A DNA stretch of 64,000 nt from NCBI GenBank assembly GCA_963718315.1, contig CAVQZC010000013.1, forward strand, positions 620,001 to 684,000. The letters run 5' to 3'. The notes under the pieces were generated by a model. That model made no database searches and had not been told where the DNA came from. It was given only the letters and a program-made list of their open reading frames with translations. This stretch comes from CAVQZC01 sp963718315. Its GTDB lineage: Bacteria; Actinomycetota; Thermoleophilia; Gaiellales; JAICJC01. A program made the position numbers and the translations under genes. This document shows, in pieces, positions 30,744-40,949 of the stretch. Numbering within the stretch: the first letter of the stretch is position 1; each line of letters opens with the position of its first letter.

Positions 30744-33700
30744 TCAGGTCACCGTCGTATTGTTCGTCGCCGTGTTGTTTGCGGGGCTGGGATCGGTGCG
30801 CAGCCCGGCCGCCACGGCGCTGTTGGTCAGCGTCCCGGTGAACCCGGCATTGACGGTGACCGCGATCTTGACCGTGACGTGCTTGCCGGGCAGGACGTCG
30901 CCCAGGTCGCAGACCACCTTGTTGCCGGTCAGCGCGCAGGTGCCCTTCGACGGGGTCGCCGAGACGAAGGTCACATGAGTCAGCGTCTCGGTCAGGGTCG
31001 TGCCCACCGAGATGTCAGGCCCGGCGTTGCTGACCGTTGCCGTGTAGGTCAGGGCCTGGCCGTTCACCACCGGGTTCGGCGAGCTCGTCAGCGCGGCGGA
31101 CACGTCGGCGACCGCCTGCGTCGCCACCTGGCACGGCGAGAACTCCGACGTGTTCCCGTTGGGGTCGGTCGCGGTCAGGGTGATCGACTGGCCGTCGGGC
31201 ACGGTGGCGTTCAGCTCGACGTTCTTGAAGGCCCGAACGCCCTGCGCGTTCGTCTTGGCCGGCGAGAACGAGCCGAGGAACTCCGAGCCCTCGCCGTTCC
31301 CGGACGGGTCGCACGTCGGGCTGGCGTAGGCGTCGATCGTGAACTTCGTCGCGGGCGTGCTGTTCAGGGAGCCGGCGATCGTCACCACGCCGCCGCCCGT
31401 CACCGCGGCGCTGAGAACCGGGAAGTTCTGCAGGTTGTTCGCCCCGCTGTCGGGGTCCTGCGGATCGTTCGGCGTGACGCCCGGCGAGCCGAGGTCGATG
31501 CCGAGCCCGCCGTTGCCGTCGATGGCGTTGTTCTCGATGTGGGTACCGGTGCCGTCCTGAACCGCGATCCCGGTGCCGGTGTTGCCCTCGACAGTGTTGC
31601 CGGCAGGCCCCTGGTCGCTGACGCCGCCTATCAGCGTGTTCGTGACGCCGGCCTGGATGACGATGCCCTGGGTGTTCGGCGCCCCGGCCGGCCCGCTCTT
31701 ACCAACCACGTTGTGGACGATCGTCGTGTCGGCGGTCGACAGGCCGGTGAGGGCAATACCGGGACCGGAGTTGCCCCCGATCACGTTGATCACACCGGTG
31801 AGCGTGCCGATCTGGGTGCCGTCGCCCAGGATCACGTGCACGCCGCCGCTGAGATTGGCGATGGCCGCGGTCGCGCCCGCGTCGACCCCGACGAGGTTGT
31901 TCTCGAGTGTCGCTCCGTCGGCATCGACCGTGACGCCGAACCCGTCGTTGCCCGAGATCACGTTCGAGGCGCCACTGCTGCCGATCGCCGTGCCCGAGCC
32001 GCCCTCGATCAGCACGCCGTCGCTGAGGTTGGGGAGCCGGACACTGCCGTCGGTGCCGATGTCGTTGCCGGCGACCGTATTGCCCGTCGCTCCCGCACCG
32101 TCGATCTGGACGCCGTGCTGGCCGTTTCCGGCGATCACGTTGATCCCGCTGGGAGATCCCACCGTGTTGTTCGCGGCATCCGTGATGTGGACGCCGTTGT
32201 CGGTGTTGGGGAGTACGGCCGGGTTGGGAGACCCGGGCCGGATACCGATCAGGTTCCCGACCACGCTGTTCCCGGTCGCGGCAGCTCCGGTGATCAGGAC
32301 GCCGTCGGTGTGGTTGCCGGAGATCTGGTTGCCGCTGCCGACCTGCGAGCCGCCGACGGTCGCGCCGGTGGAGCGGAGGTCGACGCCGGCGCCGGTGTTG
32401 CCGCGAGACGCCTGCCCGGTCAGGTTGGTACCGATCCTGTTGCCCTGGATGACGGCGCCGGTCGCCCCGGCGCCTGCGATCTGCACGCCGTCGGCTCCGT
32501 TGGCCGAGATCACGTTCCCCTGGCCGGCGTTGAAGCCGCCGATCGACGCGTTAGGCGCCCCCGAGACCGCGATGCCGTTGGAGGTGTTGCCGGCGGCGGC
32601 GCCGTTCCCGTCGAGCCCGATCACGTTGCCCGTGATCGCTGCACCCGACGCCTGGCTGGAGCTAACTGCGATCCCGGACTGGCCGTTGGCGGCGATGATG
32701 TTCTCCTGGTTGGCGGTCGGGCCGCCGACGGTGGCGGTCGCCGACTGGATGAAGATGCCGTCTTCGTCGTTGGGAAGCGCTCCGACGCCCGACGCCTTGA
32801 GGCCGATCGTGTTCCCGACGATCGAGGCCCCCGCGGCTCCTGCACCGGTGAGGATGATCCCCTGTTCGCTGTTGCCGGAGATCACGTTGCGCTGCTGGAT
32901 CGGGCCGCCGCCGACGATCACCGACGGCGCGCCTGACACCGAGACGCCCGGGCCGACGTTGCCGACGTCGACGGCGCCGGTGGCGTCGGTCCCGATCAGG
33001 TTCCCCAGCACCCTCGTGGCGGTGGAGGAGCCGACCGCAGCCACGCCCCCGTCACCGTTGCCGGAGATCACGTTGCCGCCGCCGGCTGCGGTGCTGCCGA
33101 CTATCGAGTTGACCGCTCCCGCGCTGACCAGGACGCCGGCAAGCGTGTTCGGGATGGCAGTCGACCCGTTGGCGCCGACGCCGATGAAATTGCCGGCGAC
33201 GGCGTTGTTCAGCGTCGAGCTGGCCCCGGTACCGGCGAACTCCACCCCGTTCTGGTGGTTTCCGGAGATCACGTTGCGGAACGTCGGCACCGTGCCGCCG
33301 GCCGACGCGCCGAGCGGTGCGGTGAACAGCACGCCGTCTCCGCCGTTCCCGAGGGCGGCCGTGCCAGCGTGGTTCGTGCCGATCTTGTTCTGCTGCACCT
33401 TGTCCAGCAAGCCCGAGACGACGACGCCGTTGCCGGTGTTGCCGGAGATGACGTTGGGCAGCTGGGTGCTGGTCGAGCCGCCGATCAGGGCGCGGACGCC
33501 CTGGATGGTGATGCCGTTGCCGCCGTTTGGAAGCGCTGCGGTGCCGGGGTCGTTGGTGCCGATGCTGCAGGTCTGGACGGTCGCGTCGCTGTTGGTGATG
33601 GTGATACCGTCGCCCGAGAAGCGGTTGACGGTGAGGCCGCGGATCGTGTCGTGCTTGCCGGCCAGCTTCAGCCCGGAGACCGCCGATGCGCCGGCAGAGC

Positions 33701-35483
33701 TGCCGTTGAGCTCGACGATCGGGGTGGTCACGAACCCGCTCTCGGTGGTTCCGTCGATGGTCGCCATGTCGGTGATCGCGGGCAGCGCGGAGGTCGGCGT
33801 GATCGTGATCGAGTTCGTGAGCCCGAACCTGATCAGGTCGCGCCCGGCCAACGCGTTGGTCTCCTGAATCGCAGCCCGCAGCGTGCAGACGTTGCCAGAC
33901 GTGGCACAGGTGCCGTTGCCGGCGCTGGCATCGGGCGCATCGCCGGTGGAGTTGACCGTGAAGGTGTGCGCGAACGGGACGGTGACGCAGTTCGAGTACT
34001 CGGAGGTGTTGAACGGCTTGCCGTTCAGCAGCTGCGTCGCGACCGCCGTGATCACGTCGCCCGGATCGGCGAAGACGCTGACGTTGAACACCAGGTTGCC
34101 GTTGGCGTCGGCCGTCCGGTCGGTCAGCAGGTCGGTGATCGACTGGCCCTCGCCGTTGCCCGAGCCGTCGCAGCTGGGGCCGGTGAACAGCGTGATGTCG
34201 AAGTGCGCGTTGGGCAGCGAGTTGAGCGCCACGTGCACTGTCGCCGAGGTTCCGCCCGAGTCGAGCGTCGGCGTCCCCAGCACCGGCCAGTTCTGCAGGT
34301 TGTTGGCGCCGGTGTCGGGATCCTTGGTGTCGTTCGGGGTGACGCCGGCCGGGCCGAGGTCGATGCCCAGCCCGCCGTTGAAGAAGGCGACGTTGTTCCC
34401 GAGCGGGTTCCCGTTACCGGCGGTGACCCGGATCCCGGTGCCGGTGTTGAAGTAGACCGTGTTACGGCCGTTCTCGCCGGCCTCGTTCCCCGACGTCCCG
34501 ATCTCGATGCCGTTGCCGGTGTTGCCGAGGTTGACCGTGCCTGTCTGGTCGGTTCCGACGTCGTTCCCGTCGATCGTGGCTCGGCCGCTGCTCAGGTTGC
34601 CCGTCGTGACGAGGATGCCGTCGCCCGAGTTCCCGCCGATCACGTTGCCGCCGCCCGGAGCGCCGACGATCGTCGCGACCGGAATCTGGAGGTTGCCGCC
34701 GCCGGCAACCGACACGCCGTTGCCGGTGTTCCCGATCCGCGCGGTCTGGGTCAGATTGACGCCGATCAGGTTGCCCTCGACGGTCGCTCCGAACACCTGG
34801 GCCGGCTCGACCACGCCGCCCCCGTTGTTGCCCGAGATCAGGTTTCCCACACCGGTGATCGGGCCGCCGGCCGGGATACCGCCGATCGTCACGTCGTTGG
34901 CGCCGGCAAGGATGCCGGCTCCGCCATTTCCACGGTCGAGCGTGCCGGTGGCGTCGGTGCCGATGTAGTCGTCCTGGATCACCGAAGCTTCCCCATTCGT
35001 GACGTTGATCCCGTTGCCGCCGAACAGGTTGATGATCAGGCCGCGCACCGTCGTCTGCGCGCCCAGCGTCAGCCCGTCCACGCCGGCACCCGCCGATGAG
35101 CCGGTCAGCTGAACGATCGGGAGGCCCCGGTAGCCCGGCTGGCTGGTGCCGTCGATGGTCACACCGGCAGTGATCGCCGGCAACGCCGACGTCGGAGTGA
35201 TGGTGATCGCGCCGGTCCCGACACCGAAGTCGATCGTGTTGCCGCCGCCGCTGGCATTCGACTCCTGGATCGCTGCGCGCAGCGTGCAGACGCCGCCGCT
35301 CGTCGCACAGATGCCGTTGCCGGGGTTGGCGTCGGCGCCCTCGCCGGCGCTGTTGACGACGATGATGCCTCCGGGCACAGCTCGCGGGGCAGGCAGACCT
35401 CGCGTCGCGCCTCCGGCCGCAGGAACGAGTGTCAGGCACGCCGCAGATGCGAGTGCGAAGAGTGCCAGCAAGGTACGCCGCAT
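30744..35483 (-). CDS. very large secreted beta-helix protein with two CSLREX domains and a DUF11 domain
   Basis: 1579 residues. Sec signal peptide ending near GGATRG. Two CSLREX-type segments (about residues 45-85 and around 510), each with ADANPGNGICATSGGVCTLR-like sequence. Between and after them are tens of degenerate right-handed beta-helix turns built on VISGN, GNLIGTD and GVxV units, Asn/Gly-rich and almost Lys-free. The last 120 residues form a DUF11/CARDB-like domain (SSPNPVVNGQALTYTATVSN). No LPXTG or transmembrane anchor is visible. Probably a secreted adhesin or polysaccharide-interacting surface protein. TATAGAAT upstream of the start resembles a -10 element. Confidence 0.88.
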   Translation of the reverse strand: MRRTLLALFALASAACLTLVPAAGGATRGLPAPRAVPGGIIVVNSAGEGADANPGNGICATSGGVCTLRAAIQESNASGGGNTIDFGVGTGAITITPTSALPAITAGVTIDGTSQPGYRGLPIVQLTGSSAGAGVDGLTLGAQTTVRGLIINLFGGNGINVTNGEASVIQDDYIGTDATGTLDRGNGGAGILAGANDVTIGGIPAGGPITGVGNLISGNNGGGVVEPAQVFGATVEGNLIGVNLTQTARIGNTGNGVSVAGGGNLQIPVATIVGAPGGGNVIGGNSGDGILVTTGNLSSGRATIDGNDVGTDQTGTVNLGNTGNGIEIGTSGNEAGENGRNTVYFNTGTGIRVTAGNGNPLGNNVAFFNGGLGIDLGPAGVTPNDTKDPDTGANNLQNWPVLGTPTLDSGGTSATVHVALNSLPNAHFDITLFTGPSCDGSGNGEGQSITDLLTDRTADANGNLVFNVSVFADPGDVITAVATQLLNGKPFNTSEYSNCVTVPFAHTFTVNSTGDAPDASAGNGTCATSGNVCTLRAAIQETNALAGRDLIRFGLTNSITITPTSALPAITDMATIDGTTESGFVTTPIVELNGSSAGASAVSGLKLAGKHDTIRGLTVNRFSGDGITITNSDATVQTCSIGTNDPGTAALPNGGNGITIQGVRALIGGSTSTQLPNVISGNTGNGVVVSGLLDKVQQNKIGTNHAGTAALGNGGDGVLFTAPLGASAGGTVPTFRNVISGNHQNGVEFAGTGASSTLNNAVAGNFIGVGANGSTAIPNTLAGVLVSAGAVNSIVGSTAAGGGNVISGNGDGGVAAVGSSTATRVLGNLIGTDATGAVDVGNVGPGVSVSGAPSVIVGGGPIQQRNVISGNSEQGIILTGAGAAGASIVGNTIGLKASGVGALPNDEDGIFIQSATATVGGPTANQENIIAANGQSGIAVSSSQASGAAITGNVIGLDGNGAAAGNTSNGIAVSGAPNASIGGFNAGQGNVISANGADGVQIAGAGATGAVIQGNRIGTNLTGQASRGNTGAGVDLRSTGATVGGSQVGSGNQISGNHTDGVLITGAAATGNSVVGNLIGIRPGSPNPAVLPNTDNGVHITDAANNTVGSPSGINVIAGNGQHGVQIDGAGATGNTVAGNDIGTDGSVRLPNLSDGVLIEGGSGTAIGSSGASNVISGNDGFGVTVDADGATLENNLVGVDAGATAAIANLSGGVHVILGDGTQIGTLTGVINVIGGNSGPGIALTGLSTADTTIVHNVVGKSGPAGAPNTQGIVIQAGVTNTLIGGVSDQGPAGNTVEGNTGTGIAVQDGTGTHIENNAIDGNGGLGIDLGSPGVTPNDPQDPDSGANNLQNFPVLSAAVTGGGVVTIAGSLNSTPATKFTIDAYASPTCDPSGNGEGSEFLGSFSPAKTNAQGVRAFKNVELNATVPDGQSITLTATDPNGNTSEFSPCQVATQAVADVSAALTSSPNPVVNGQALTYTATVSNAGPDISVGTTLTETLTHVTFVSATPSKGTCALTGNKVVCDLGDVLPGKHVTVKIAVTVNAGFTGTLTNSAVAAGLRTDPSPANNTATNNTTVT

Positions 35484-35595
35484 GCTAAATCCCCTTCCCC
35501 AGGGCCGGATCCCCGATCGGCCGTGGGCGCGATTCTATACCGCTGGTGTCCGCAACGTGTAGCGTTTGCCACTCACTGACCCGAAGAGGAGTGAC

Positions 35596-35883
35596 ATGGC
35601 CATAGTTCGCGCAGTCGAGTTCGACGGAGTGAACCAGCAGGCGATCGACAACGTCGCTGCGATGATCAACAGCAGCGACGCGCCGCCGGACGAGATCCCG
35701 GCCAAGCAGATCGTCGTGCTGTGGGATCCCGATGCACAGAAGTCGCTGACGCTGGTCTTCTTCGACAACGAGGAGGACTACCAGCGTGGCGACGCCGCGC
35801 TGAACGCGATGCCGGCCGGCGACACGCCGGGAACGCGGACGTCGGTGTCCAAGTACCAGGTGGCGGTGCACAAGACCGCCTGA
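35596..35883 (+). CDS. small dimeric alpha/beta-barrel-like protein
   Basis: 95 residues, ATG after GAGGAGTGAC. AIVRAVEFDGVNQQAIDNVA, then IPAKQIVVLWDPDAQKSLTL and FFDNEEDYQRGDAALNAMP give the same strand-helix-strand layout as the proteins at 5283 and 7547. Function unknown; in this lineage such proteins are common singletons. Upstream lies the divergent start of the large beta-helix gene, 112 bases away. Confidence 0.72.
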   Translation: MAIVRAVEFDGVNQQAIDNVAAMINSSDAPPDEIPAKQIVVLWDPDAQKSLTLVFFDNEEDYQRGDAALNAMPAGDTPGTRTSVSKYQVAVHKTA

Positions 35884-35962
35884 CCTGGCAACAAATCAGC
35901 TCGTTCAGCGGCTCTATTTGTGCTGGAATAGCTCCAGCGGCACCGCCACCTGGAGGTAAGCC

Positions 35963-36916
35963 ATGCACCATCAGTCGCTGCACGAGGTCCGCGCCGACGC
36001 GTTCAACTACGTCTGGGACAACTCGATCGAGCCGGTGCTGTCGGTCGGCTCGGGCGAGGAGGTGATGCTGCACGTCCGCGACGCCTCCGACGAGCAGATC
36101 TCTGCCGACTCGGGCGTCGAGGCGGTGGCGAACCTCGACTTCGCCCACGTCAACCCCGTGTCGGGGCCGGTTGAGGTGCGCGGTGCCCAACCGGGCGACA
36201 CGCTGGCGGTCGAGATCCTCGAGTTCAAGCCCCAGACCTGGGGCTGGACGGCGCTGATCCCAGGCTTCGGGCTGCTCGCCGACGAGTTCCCCGACCCCTG
36301 GCTGCGGATCTCCCAGGTGGACGAGGAGACCGGGCGCGTGCGCTTCGCCGAGGGCATCACCCTCCCCTACCGGCCGTTCCCCGGCACGATCGGCGTCGCG
36401 CCGCGCGAGCCGGGCGAGCACTCGATCGTGCCGCCGTCGGACTGGGGCGGCAACCTCGACATCAAGCACCTGCGGGCCGGGACGACGCTGTACCTCCCGG
36501 TCGGCGTCGAGGGCGCCCGGTTCTCGGTTGGCGACACCCACGCCGCGATGGGCGACGGCGAGGTGTGCGGCACCGCCGTGGAGACGGCGATGGACATCAC
36601 CGTCCGCCTGTCTGTCCGCAAGGACCTGACCATCCCGGCGCCCCAGTACCACATGGCCGCCGGGGCGCCCTGGCCGAGGCTGAGACCAGCGCCTACCACG
36701 TGTGCACCGGCGTCGCTCCCGACCTGATGGAGGCCAGCAAGCGCGCCGTCAGGGCCACCATCGACCACATCTCCAACCGCTACGACCTTGACCGGCAGGA
36801 GGCCTACGCCATCTGCTCGGTCGCATCCGACCTGCGCATCCACGAGCTGGTCGACGCGCCCAACTGGGTGGTGGGCGCGTTCCTGCCGGAGAGCATCTTC
36901 GAGGGGAGAGAACTGA
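35963..36916 (+). pseudogene. acetamidase/formamidase family gene, frameshifted
   Basis: N-terminal 230 residues match the family (WDNSIEPVLSVGSGEEVMLH, GAQPGDTLAVEILEF, GDTHAAMGDGEVCG). After codons for HMAAG near 36660 the reading continues one frame over with AEAETSAYHVCTGVAPDLME and ends NWVVGAFLPESIFEGREL, so a single-base loss (or a two-base gain) lies at about 36655-36672. In the shifted frame no stop precedes the permease ATG at 36916, whereas TGA at 36914-36916 is in the original frame. Either a recent mutation or a sequence error; an intact relative is at 60006. Would hydrolyse short amides to acid plus ammonia. Confidence 0.8.
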
Positions 36917-38375
36917 TGGCGACCGAGGCCGCCCCACGACCCGGGCAGCAGGCCGGACTACGGCGCGAGCTGCGGTTCTGGGAGACGATCGCGCTCTCGA
37001 TCGGGATCATGGCTCCGACCGCCGCGATGGCGCTGAACGGTGTCGGCGTCGCCGCGAACGTCGGGCGGGCGGTGCCGCTGGCGATGATCGTGGCAACGAT
37101 CGGCGTGCTGCTGGTCTCGTTCGCCTTCGTCCGCCTGTCCCGCCACTACGCACATGCCGGGTCGGTGTACGCCTTCAGCGGAGCGACCCTCGGGCCTCGC
37201 GCAGGCTTCTTCTCCGGCTGGGCGCTGTTCGGCACCTATCTCGCGTTCACCTGCGCCTCGTGCTGCGAGGTCGGTCTGTTCTTCCCGGCGTTCCTCAACG
37301 GGGCCGGGATCTGGAGCGGCACCGAGTGGATCGGGTTCGCCCTTGCCGCCGCGGCCATCATCTCCTTGATCGCGTACCTCGAGATCAAGATCACCACCCG
37401 CGCGCTGCTGTCGATCGAGACGATCTCGGTCAGCCTGATCCTGATCCTGATGATCGTGATCTTCCTGAAGCTGGCAGGTGTCGGTACCACGCCGCCCAAC
37501 GCCGGCTTCTCGACGGACGTCTTCCACCTGCCCAGCGGCACCAGCCGCTCGGCGTTCGGGCTGGGCATCGTGCTCTGCTTCCTGTCGTACGGCGGGTTCG
37601 AGGGCGCGGCCGCGCTCGGCGAGGAGACCAACAACCCGCGCCTGGAGATCCCGAAGGCGATCCGCACCGCCGTGCTCGCCGCGGGCGTCTTCTACACCCT
37701 GTGCTTCATGGCCCAGAGCTGGGGATTCGGCACCGACGCCGCCGGCGTGAGCGCGTTCGCGAGCTCGTCGACCCCGCTGGGCGACCTGGCCAACACCTAC
37801 ATCGGGTCGTGGATGAGCAACCTGATCGACCTGGGCGCGGCCGTCAGCGCGTTCGCCAGCGCGCTGGGGACCGCGACCGGCGCCTCGCGGATCCTGTTTG
37901 CGATGGGCCGCGACGGCTTCGGGCCGCACCGGCTGGGCACGTCCTCGCGGCGCACCGGGCGCACCGGCCACGGCACTGGCCGTCGTGATGACGGTCGCCG
38001 TCGTCTGGATGATCGCCCAGCGGGTCAACGGGACGAACGTCGTCAACGCCTTCTTCTACCCGGGCACGATCGGCGTGCTCAGCATGATCATCGCCTACAT
38101 CGTGACCAACATCGGCGCGATCAAGCTGTTCGCGATCGACCGCGGCGAACGCAAGGTGGGAGCTGGTGATGCCGCCGCTCGCAATCGCATTCCTGGTCTA
38201 CGTCTTCTGGCGGAACGCCGACGGCCAGATCTATCCGTACAACAAGTTCCCCTGGGTCGTTGGCGCCTGGGCGCTCGTGGGAGCGCTGATCGTCGTGCTG
38301 ATCCCCGGCCTCGCCCGCCGCATCGGTACGACCATGTCGCAGCTGGAGGCGACAGGCGAGACCACCGGAGATTGA
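36916..38375 (+). pseudogene. APC-family amino-acid/amine permease, frameshifted twice
   Basis: Reconstructed length about 485 residues with 11-12 membrane spans. Reading starts at ATG 36916 (ELRFWETIALSIGIMAPTAA) and stays clean to RILFAMGRDGFGPHRLG near 37940, shifts frame to ALAVVMTVAVVWMIAQRVNG, then shifts again near 38160 to PPLAIAFLVYVFWRNADGQI and ends ATGETTGD. So two single-base-type indels in an otherwise conserved protein. It pairs with the amidase upstream (TGATG overlap), suggesting uptake of an amide or amine that the amidase hydrolyses. A similar pair exists at 57864-60956. Confidence 0.8.
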
Positions 38376-38380
38376 GCCGA

Positions 38381-38683
38381 TCAGTCGCGGTGTGACTGGG
38401 CGAGCCGCATCCCGGCAACGGTGCCGGCCCCGACCACCGACATGCCGATCGCGACTCCGCGGATCCGCGTCCGGCGGCGCGCACGGGCCTGCTCCCGGCG
38501 GTGCGCCAGCGCGGCCTCGCGGCCGACCGCGACGGCATTCTGGGCGTAGCGCGCCAGCGCAACAGCCTTCCAGGTGCGGCGCGGGTGCCGGCCGATCATC
38601 GCGCTGATCCGCAGCGCGGCGCGGGGATGATTCCGGGCCTGCTTCAGCCCCATCCGTGTGAGCTGTGTCTTTGTCGTTTCCAT
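38381..38683 (-). CDS. hypothetical protein with C-terminal membrane helix
   Basis: 100 residues. The start at the ATG at 38683 gives METTKTQLTRMGLKQARNHP, a basic amphipathic body rich in Arg and Ala, and a single hydrophobic segment GVAIGMSVVGAGTVAGMRLA near the C-terminus. No family recognised. Convergent with the frameshifted permease with a 5-base gap; upstream on the same strand is the GGDEF gene, whose stop is 54 bases away. Confidence 0.6.
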   Translation of the reverse strand: METTKTQLTRMGLKQARNHPRAALRISAMIGRHPRRTWKAVALARYAQNAVAVGREAALAHRREQARARRRTRIRGVAIGMSVVGAGTVAGMRLAQSHRD

Positions 38684-38737
38684 GGAAGGTGGCTTCCCGG
38701 CCGCCGGGATCGCCAAACCTCCCGCCTCGACGAGGAG

Positions 38738-40030
38738 CTAGCGCTCGTGCTTGGCGCGCTTGGCCCGGTACATGCGAGCGTCCGCAACGCGGAAGCCCTC
38801 GTCCAGATGGTCTGCGCGGCAGGTGGCCGAGCCGATCGAGGCCGACAGCGAGAACGATCCGACCTTGGAACCGGCGATCAGCCGCTGGAGCCTGCCCACG
38901 ATCTGCGCGCACTCGCCCTCGCCGGTGCCCGGCAGCAGGACTGCGAACTCGTCGCCGCCGATGCGGGCAAGCACGTCGCCGGTGCGGATTCCGCCGGCCA
39001 GGGCCCGCGCAGTCGCGCGGATCACCGAGTCACCGAACTCGTGGCCGTGCTGGTCGTTTGCGTCCTTCAGCCGGTCGACGTCGACCACCAGCACCGACGC
39101 CGGCTTCCACGTGCCCTCGGCGGCCTGCTGCAGGTGGGCGCACGCCTCGTCCCAGCCCATCCGGTTGAACGCACCCGTCAGGCCGTCGTGCCGGGCCTGG
39201 TCGTTGGCGCCGTCGATCGCCTGGCTGAGCGCCAGCGTCTGGTCGATGTGGTTGTGCCGGTCGCGGGCGAACACCCAGAGCAGCACCGCCAGCGGCATCA
39301 GGCCGAGCAGGGCGGCCGGCTTGTCGACGATCGTGAAGGTTGCGGTCAGCGCCGGCGGCGCCAGCAGTGCGTCGACCAGGAAGACCCAGCACAGGAACGT
39401 GGCCACCGAGCGAGCGGGCACTCCGAAGCCGGCCGACTCGCGGATCACCGAGCTGACCAGGTCGAGTGCGAACTGCGAGCCGAGCGCCAGCGCGTAGATG
39501 CCGGCCTGCTGCCAGTCGGGCCGCCCGTTGCCCCAGACGGCGAGCACCACGGCGGGACCGAGCGCGTACCAGCAGGTCGACAGGACGACCGGGATCCGCT
39601 CGGGCCGGAGGGCTCCGGAGGCGACGTCGAAGGTCGCAGACAGCGCATAGGCGAGCAGGACGGTGAGGGGGACGACCCCCGGCGGCAGCACGAACAGCAT
39701 CGGCACCAACACCAGCTGCGTCGGGATGGCCGAGCCGGTGCCGATCTCGAACTCGATCCGCGAGACCACGGCGTAGCAGAGCAGGAAGAGCATCCCGGGG
39801 CCGGTCAGCAGACCGGCGAACGACCCGTGCGAGGCCGCCATCAGACCGAGCGCGGCGCCCAGGTACAGGCAGGCGCTGATCGAGCTGACGGTCAGCTCGC
39901 GGCGGGACGGGGTCAGCGACGGCCGGCTGCGGTATTCCTCGACCAGCGGGTCGACGCGGACGACTTCGTCGCCTGCCGCGGTCCCGGTGGAGACCCCCAC
40001 CGTCGTCGTCTCGGTAGATAGCGTCTGCAC
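38738..40030 (-). CDS. membrane-bound diguanylate cyclase (GGDEF)
   Basis: 430 residues. N-terminal sensor of about six to seven membrane helices (about 55-235, SSISACLYLGAALGLMAASH onward), a short linker helix, then a GGDEF domain (about 265-430). The catalytic motif GGDEF is intact (about 358-362) and an RxxD inhibitory site (RTGD, about 349-352) precedes it by five residues, so the enzyme should make c-di-GMP and be product-inhibited. GTG at 40030 is chosen because AAGGGCGGC precedes it. Divergent from a secreted-protein gene with a structured leader. Confidence 0.88.
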   Translation of the reverse strand: MQTLSTETTTVGVSTGTAAGDEVVRVDPLVEEYRSRPSLTPSRRELTVSSISACLYLGAALGLMAASHGSFAGLLTGPGMLFLLCYAVVSRIEFEIGTGSAIPTQLVLVPMLFVLPPGVVPLTVLLAYALSATFDVASGALRPERIPVVLSTCWYALGPAVVLAVWGNGRPDWQQAGIYALALGSQFALDLVSSVIRESAGFGVPARSVATFLCWVFLVDALLAPPALTATFTIVDKPAALLGLMPLAVLLWVFARDRHNHIDQTLALSQAIDGANDQARHDGLTGAFNRMGWDEACAHLQQAAEGTWKPASVLVVDVDRLKDANDQHGHEFGDSVIRATARALAGGIRTGDVLARIGGDEFAVLLPGTGEGECAQIVGRLQRLIAGSKVGSFSLSASIGSATCRADHLDEGFRVADARMYRAKRAKHER

Positions 40031-40073
40031 GCCGCCCTTATCGGCACTCGTTGTAAGAACTTGAGCCCCTATC

Positions 40074-40177
40074 GGTTCATCTGGCGAACCCCCCGAAAGG
40101 GTGATGCCACTCCACTTTGCGACAGCTAATTCTTCAGCCCGACGTACATCCCTCCACGACCGGAAAGCGCGGCCGCC
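40074..40177 (+). promoter_or_regulatory. possible structured leader, loosely c-di-GMP-I-like
   Basis: Upstream of the secreted-protein gene: GGTTC-N7-GAACC (40074-40090) and CCC-CGAAA-GGG hairpins, with TGGC in the first loop complementary to GCCA downstream. GGCGAACC, CGAAAGG and GATGC resemble the front of c-di-GMP-I riboswitches (GGCAAACC, GAAA, GACGC), but the conserved second half is not evident. Only the neighbouring diguanylate cyclase makes this worth listing. Confidence 0.25.
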
Positions 40178-40898
40178 ATGAGAGCACGTTTCATCGCAAT
40201 CCCCACCCTCGCCCTCCTGGTGAGCGCCTTCCTGGTTGCTCCGACTGCAGCCTTCGCGGACACGTCCATGACAGTGGACTCGGCGGTCACCACGGTCAAT
40301 CCAACGACGGGCGACACTCCGGCCCCGACTCCGGACACAACGGACACCAGCGGTCTGGGGACAGAGCCCGGGCTCGTGCTCCGACGCCCCGACGGCGCAG
40401 ACCTTCCTGCCGTGGGGAGACTCGAGCCTGTACCAGCTGATCTCCGGCGGCGACTTCGAGAACGGTTCATCCGGCTGGACGCTGTCGGACGGCGCCCAGA
40501 CCCAGAACGGCAACGAGCCCTACTACGTGGGCAACCAGACCGACTCGAACTCCCTCTACCTGGGCGATTCGGGCGTGGCGACCAGCGACACGGTCTGCCT
40601 CGACCCGAACACCCCGACGATCCGGTTCTTCGTCCAGAACAACGGCTCGCACCGCCACTCCTGGCTCCAGGTCTCGGTGAACTACACGGACACGGACGGC
40701 AACCTGCAGACGATGCCCGTCGCCTGGATCAGCGCCAACTCCAACTGGCAGCCCGTCGTCCCCGTCGCCGTGCTCACGAACTACCTGGCGACGCTGAACG
40801 GACCGCTCGACGTGACGTTCACGTTCACGGAGGTCGGCTGCGGCTACGGTGACTGGTCGATCGACGACGTCTACCTGGATCCGTTCAAGACCAAGTAG
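40178..40898 (+). pseudogene. secreted actinobacterial protein, single frameshift
   Basis: Frame 1 gives a Sec signal peptide (MRARFIAIPTLALLVSAFLV, cleavage near AAFA) and a Thr/Pro-rich linker to about 40365. The rest is in another frame: CSDAPTAQTFLPWGDSSLYQ, then FENGSSGWTLSDGA, YYVGNQTDSNSLYL and the end GYGDWSIDDVYLDPFKTK. That continuous order (Cys start, WGD, FE-G--GWTL, single conserved Cys pair) is a widespread exported jelly-roll-like family in this lineage as I know it. So one indel between about 40350 and 40385 splits a single gene. Function unknown. Confidence 0.7.
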
Positions 40899-40908
40899 TC
40901 CCACCAGG

Positions 40909-40927
40909 GGCCCACGATGGGTCCGCT
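40909..40927 (+). terminator. hairpin 10 bases after the secreted-protein stop
   Basis: GGGCCCA and TGGGTCC (with one G-U pair) around a tiny loop shortly after the TAG at 40896-40898; no T-run. A second, stronger hairpin follows at 40950. Confidence 0.4.
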
Positions 40928-40949
40928 CCAACCCCCCGATAGTACGTCC

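Noticed and set aside
30645..33867. Long open frames on the plus strand opposite the beta-helix gene (over 700 codons each)
   Set aside because: They mirror the repetitive, GC-rich codon pattern of the real gene, are rich in Arg/Pro/Ala or Val/Pro without domain features, and lack plausible starts.
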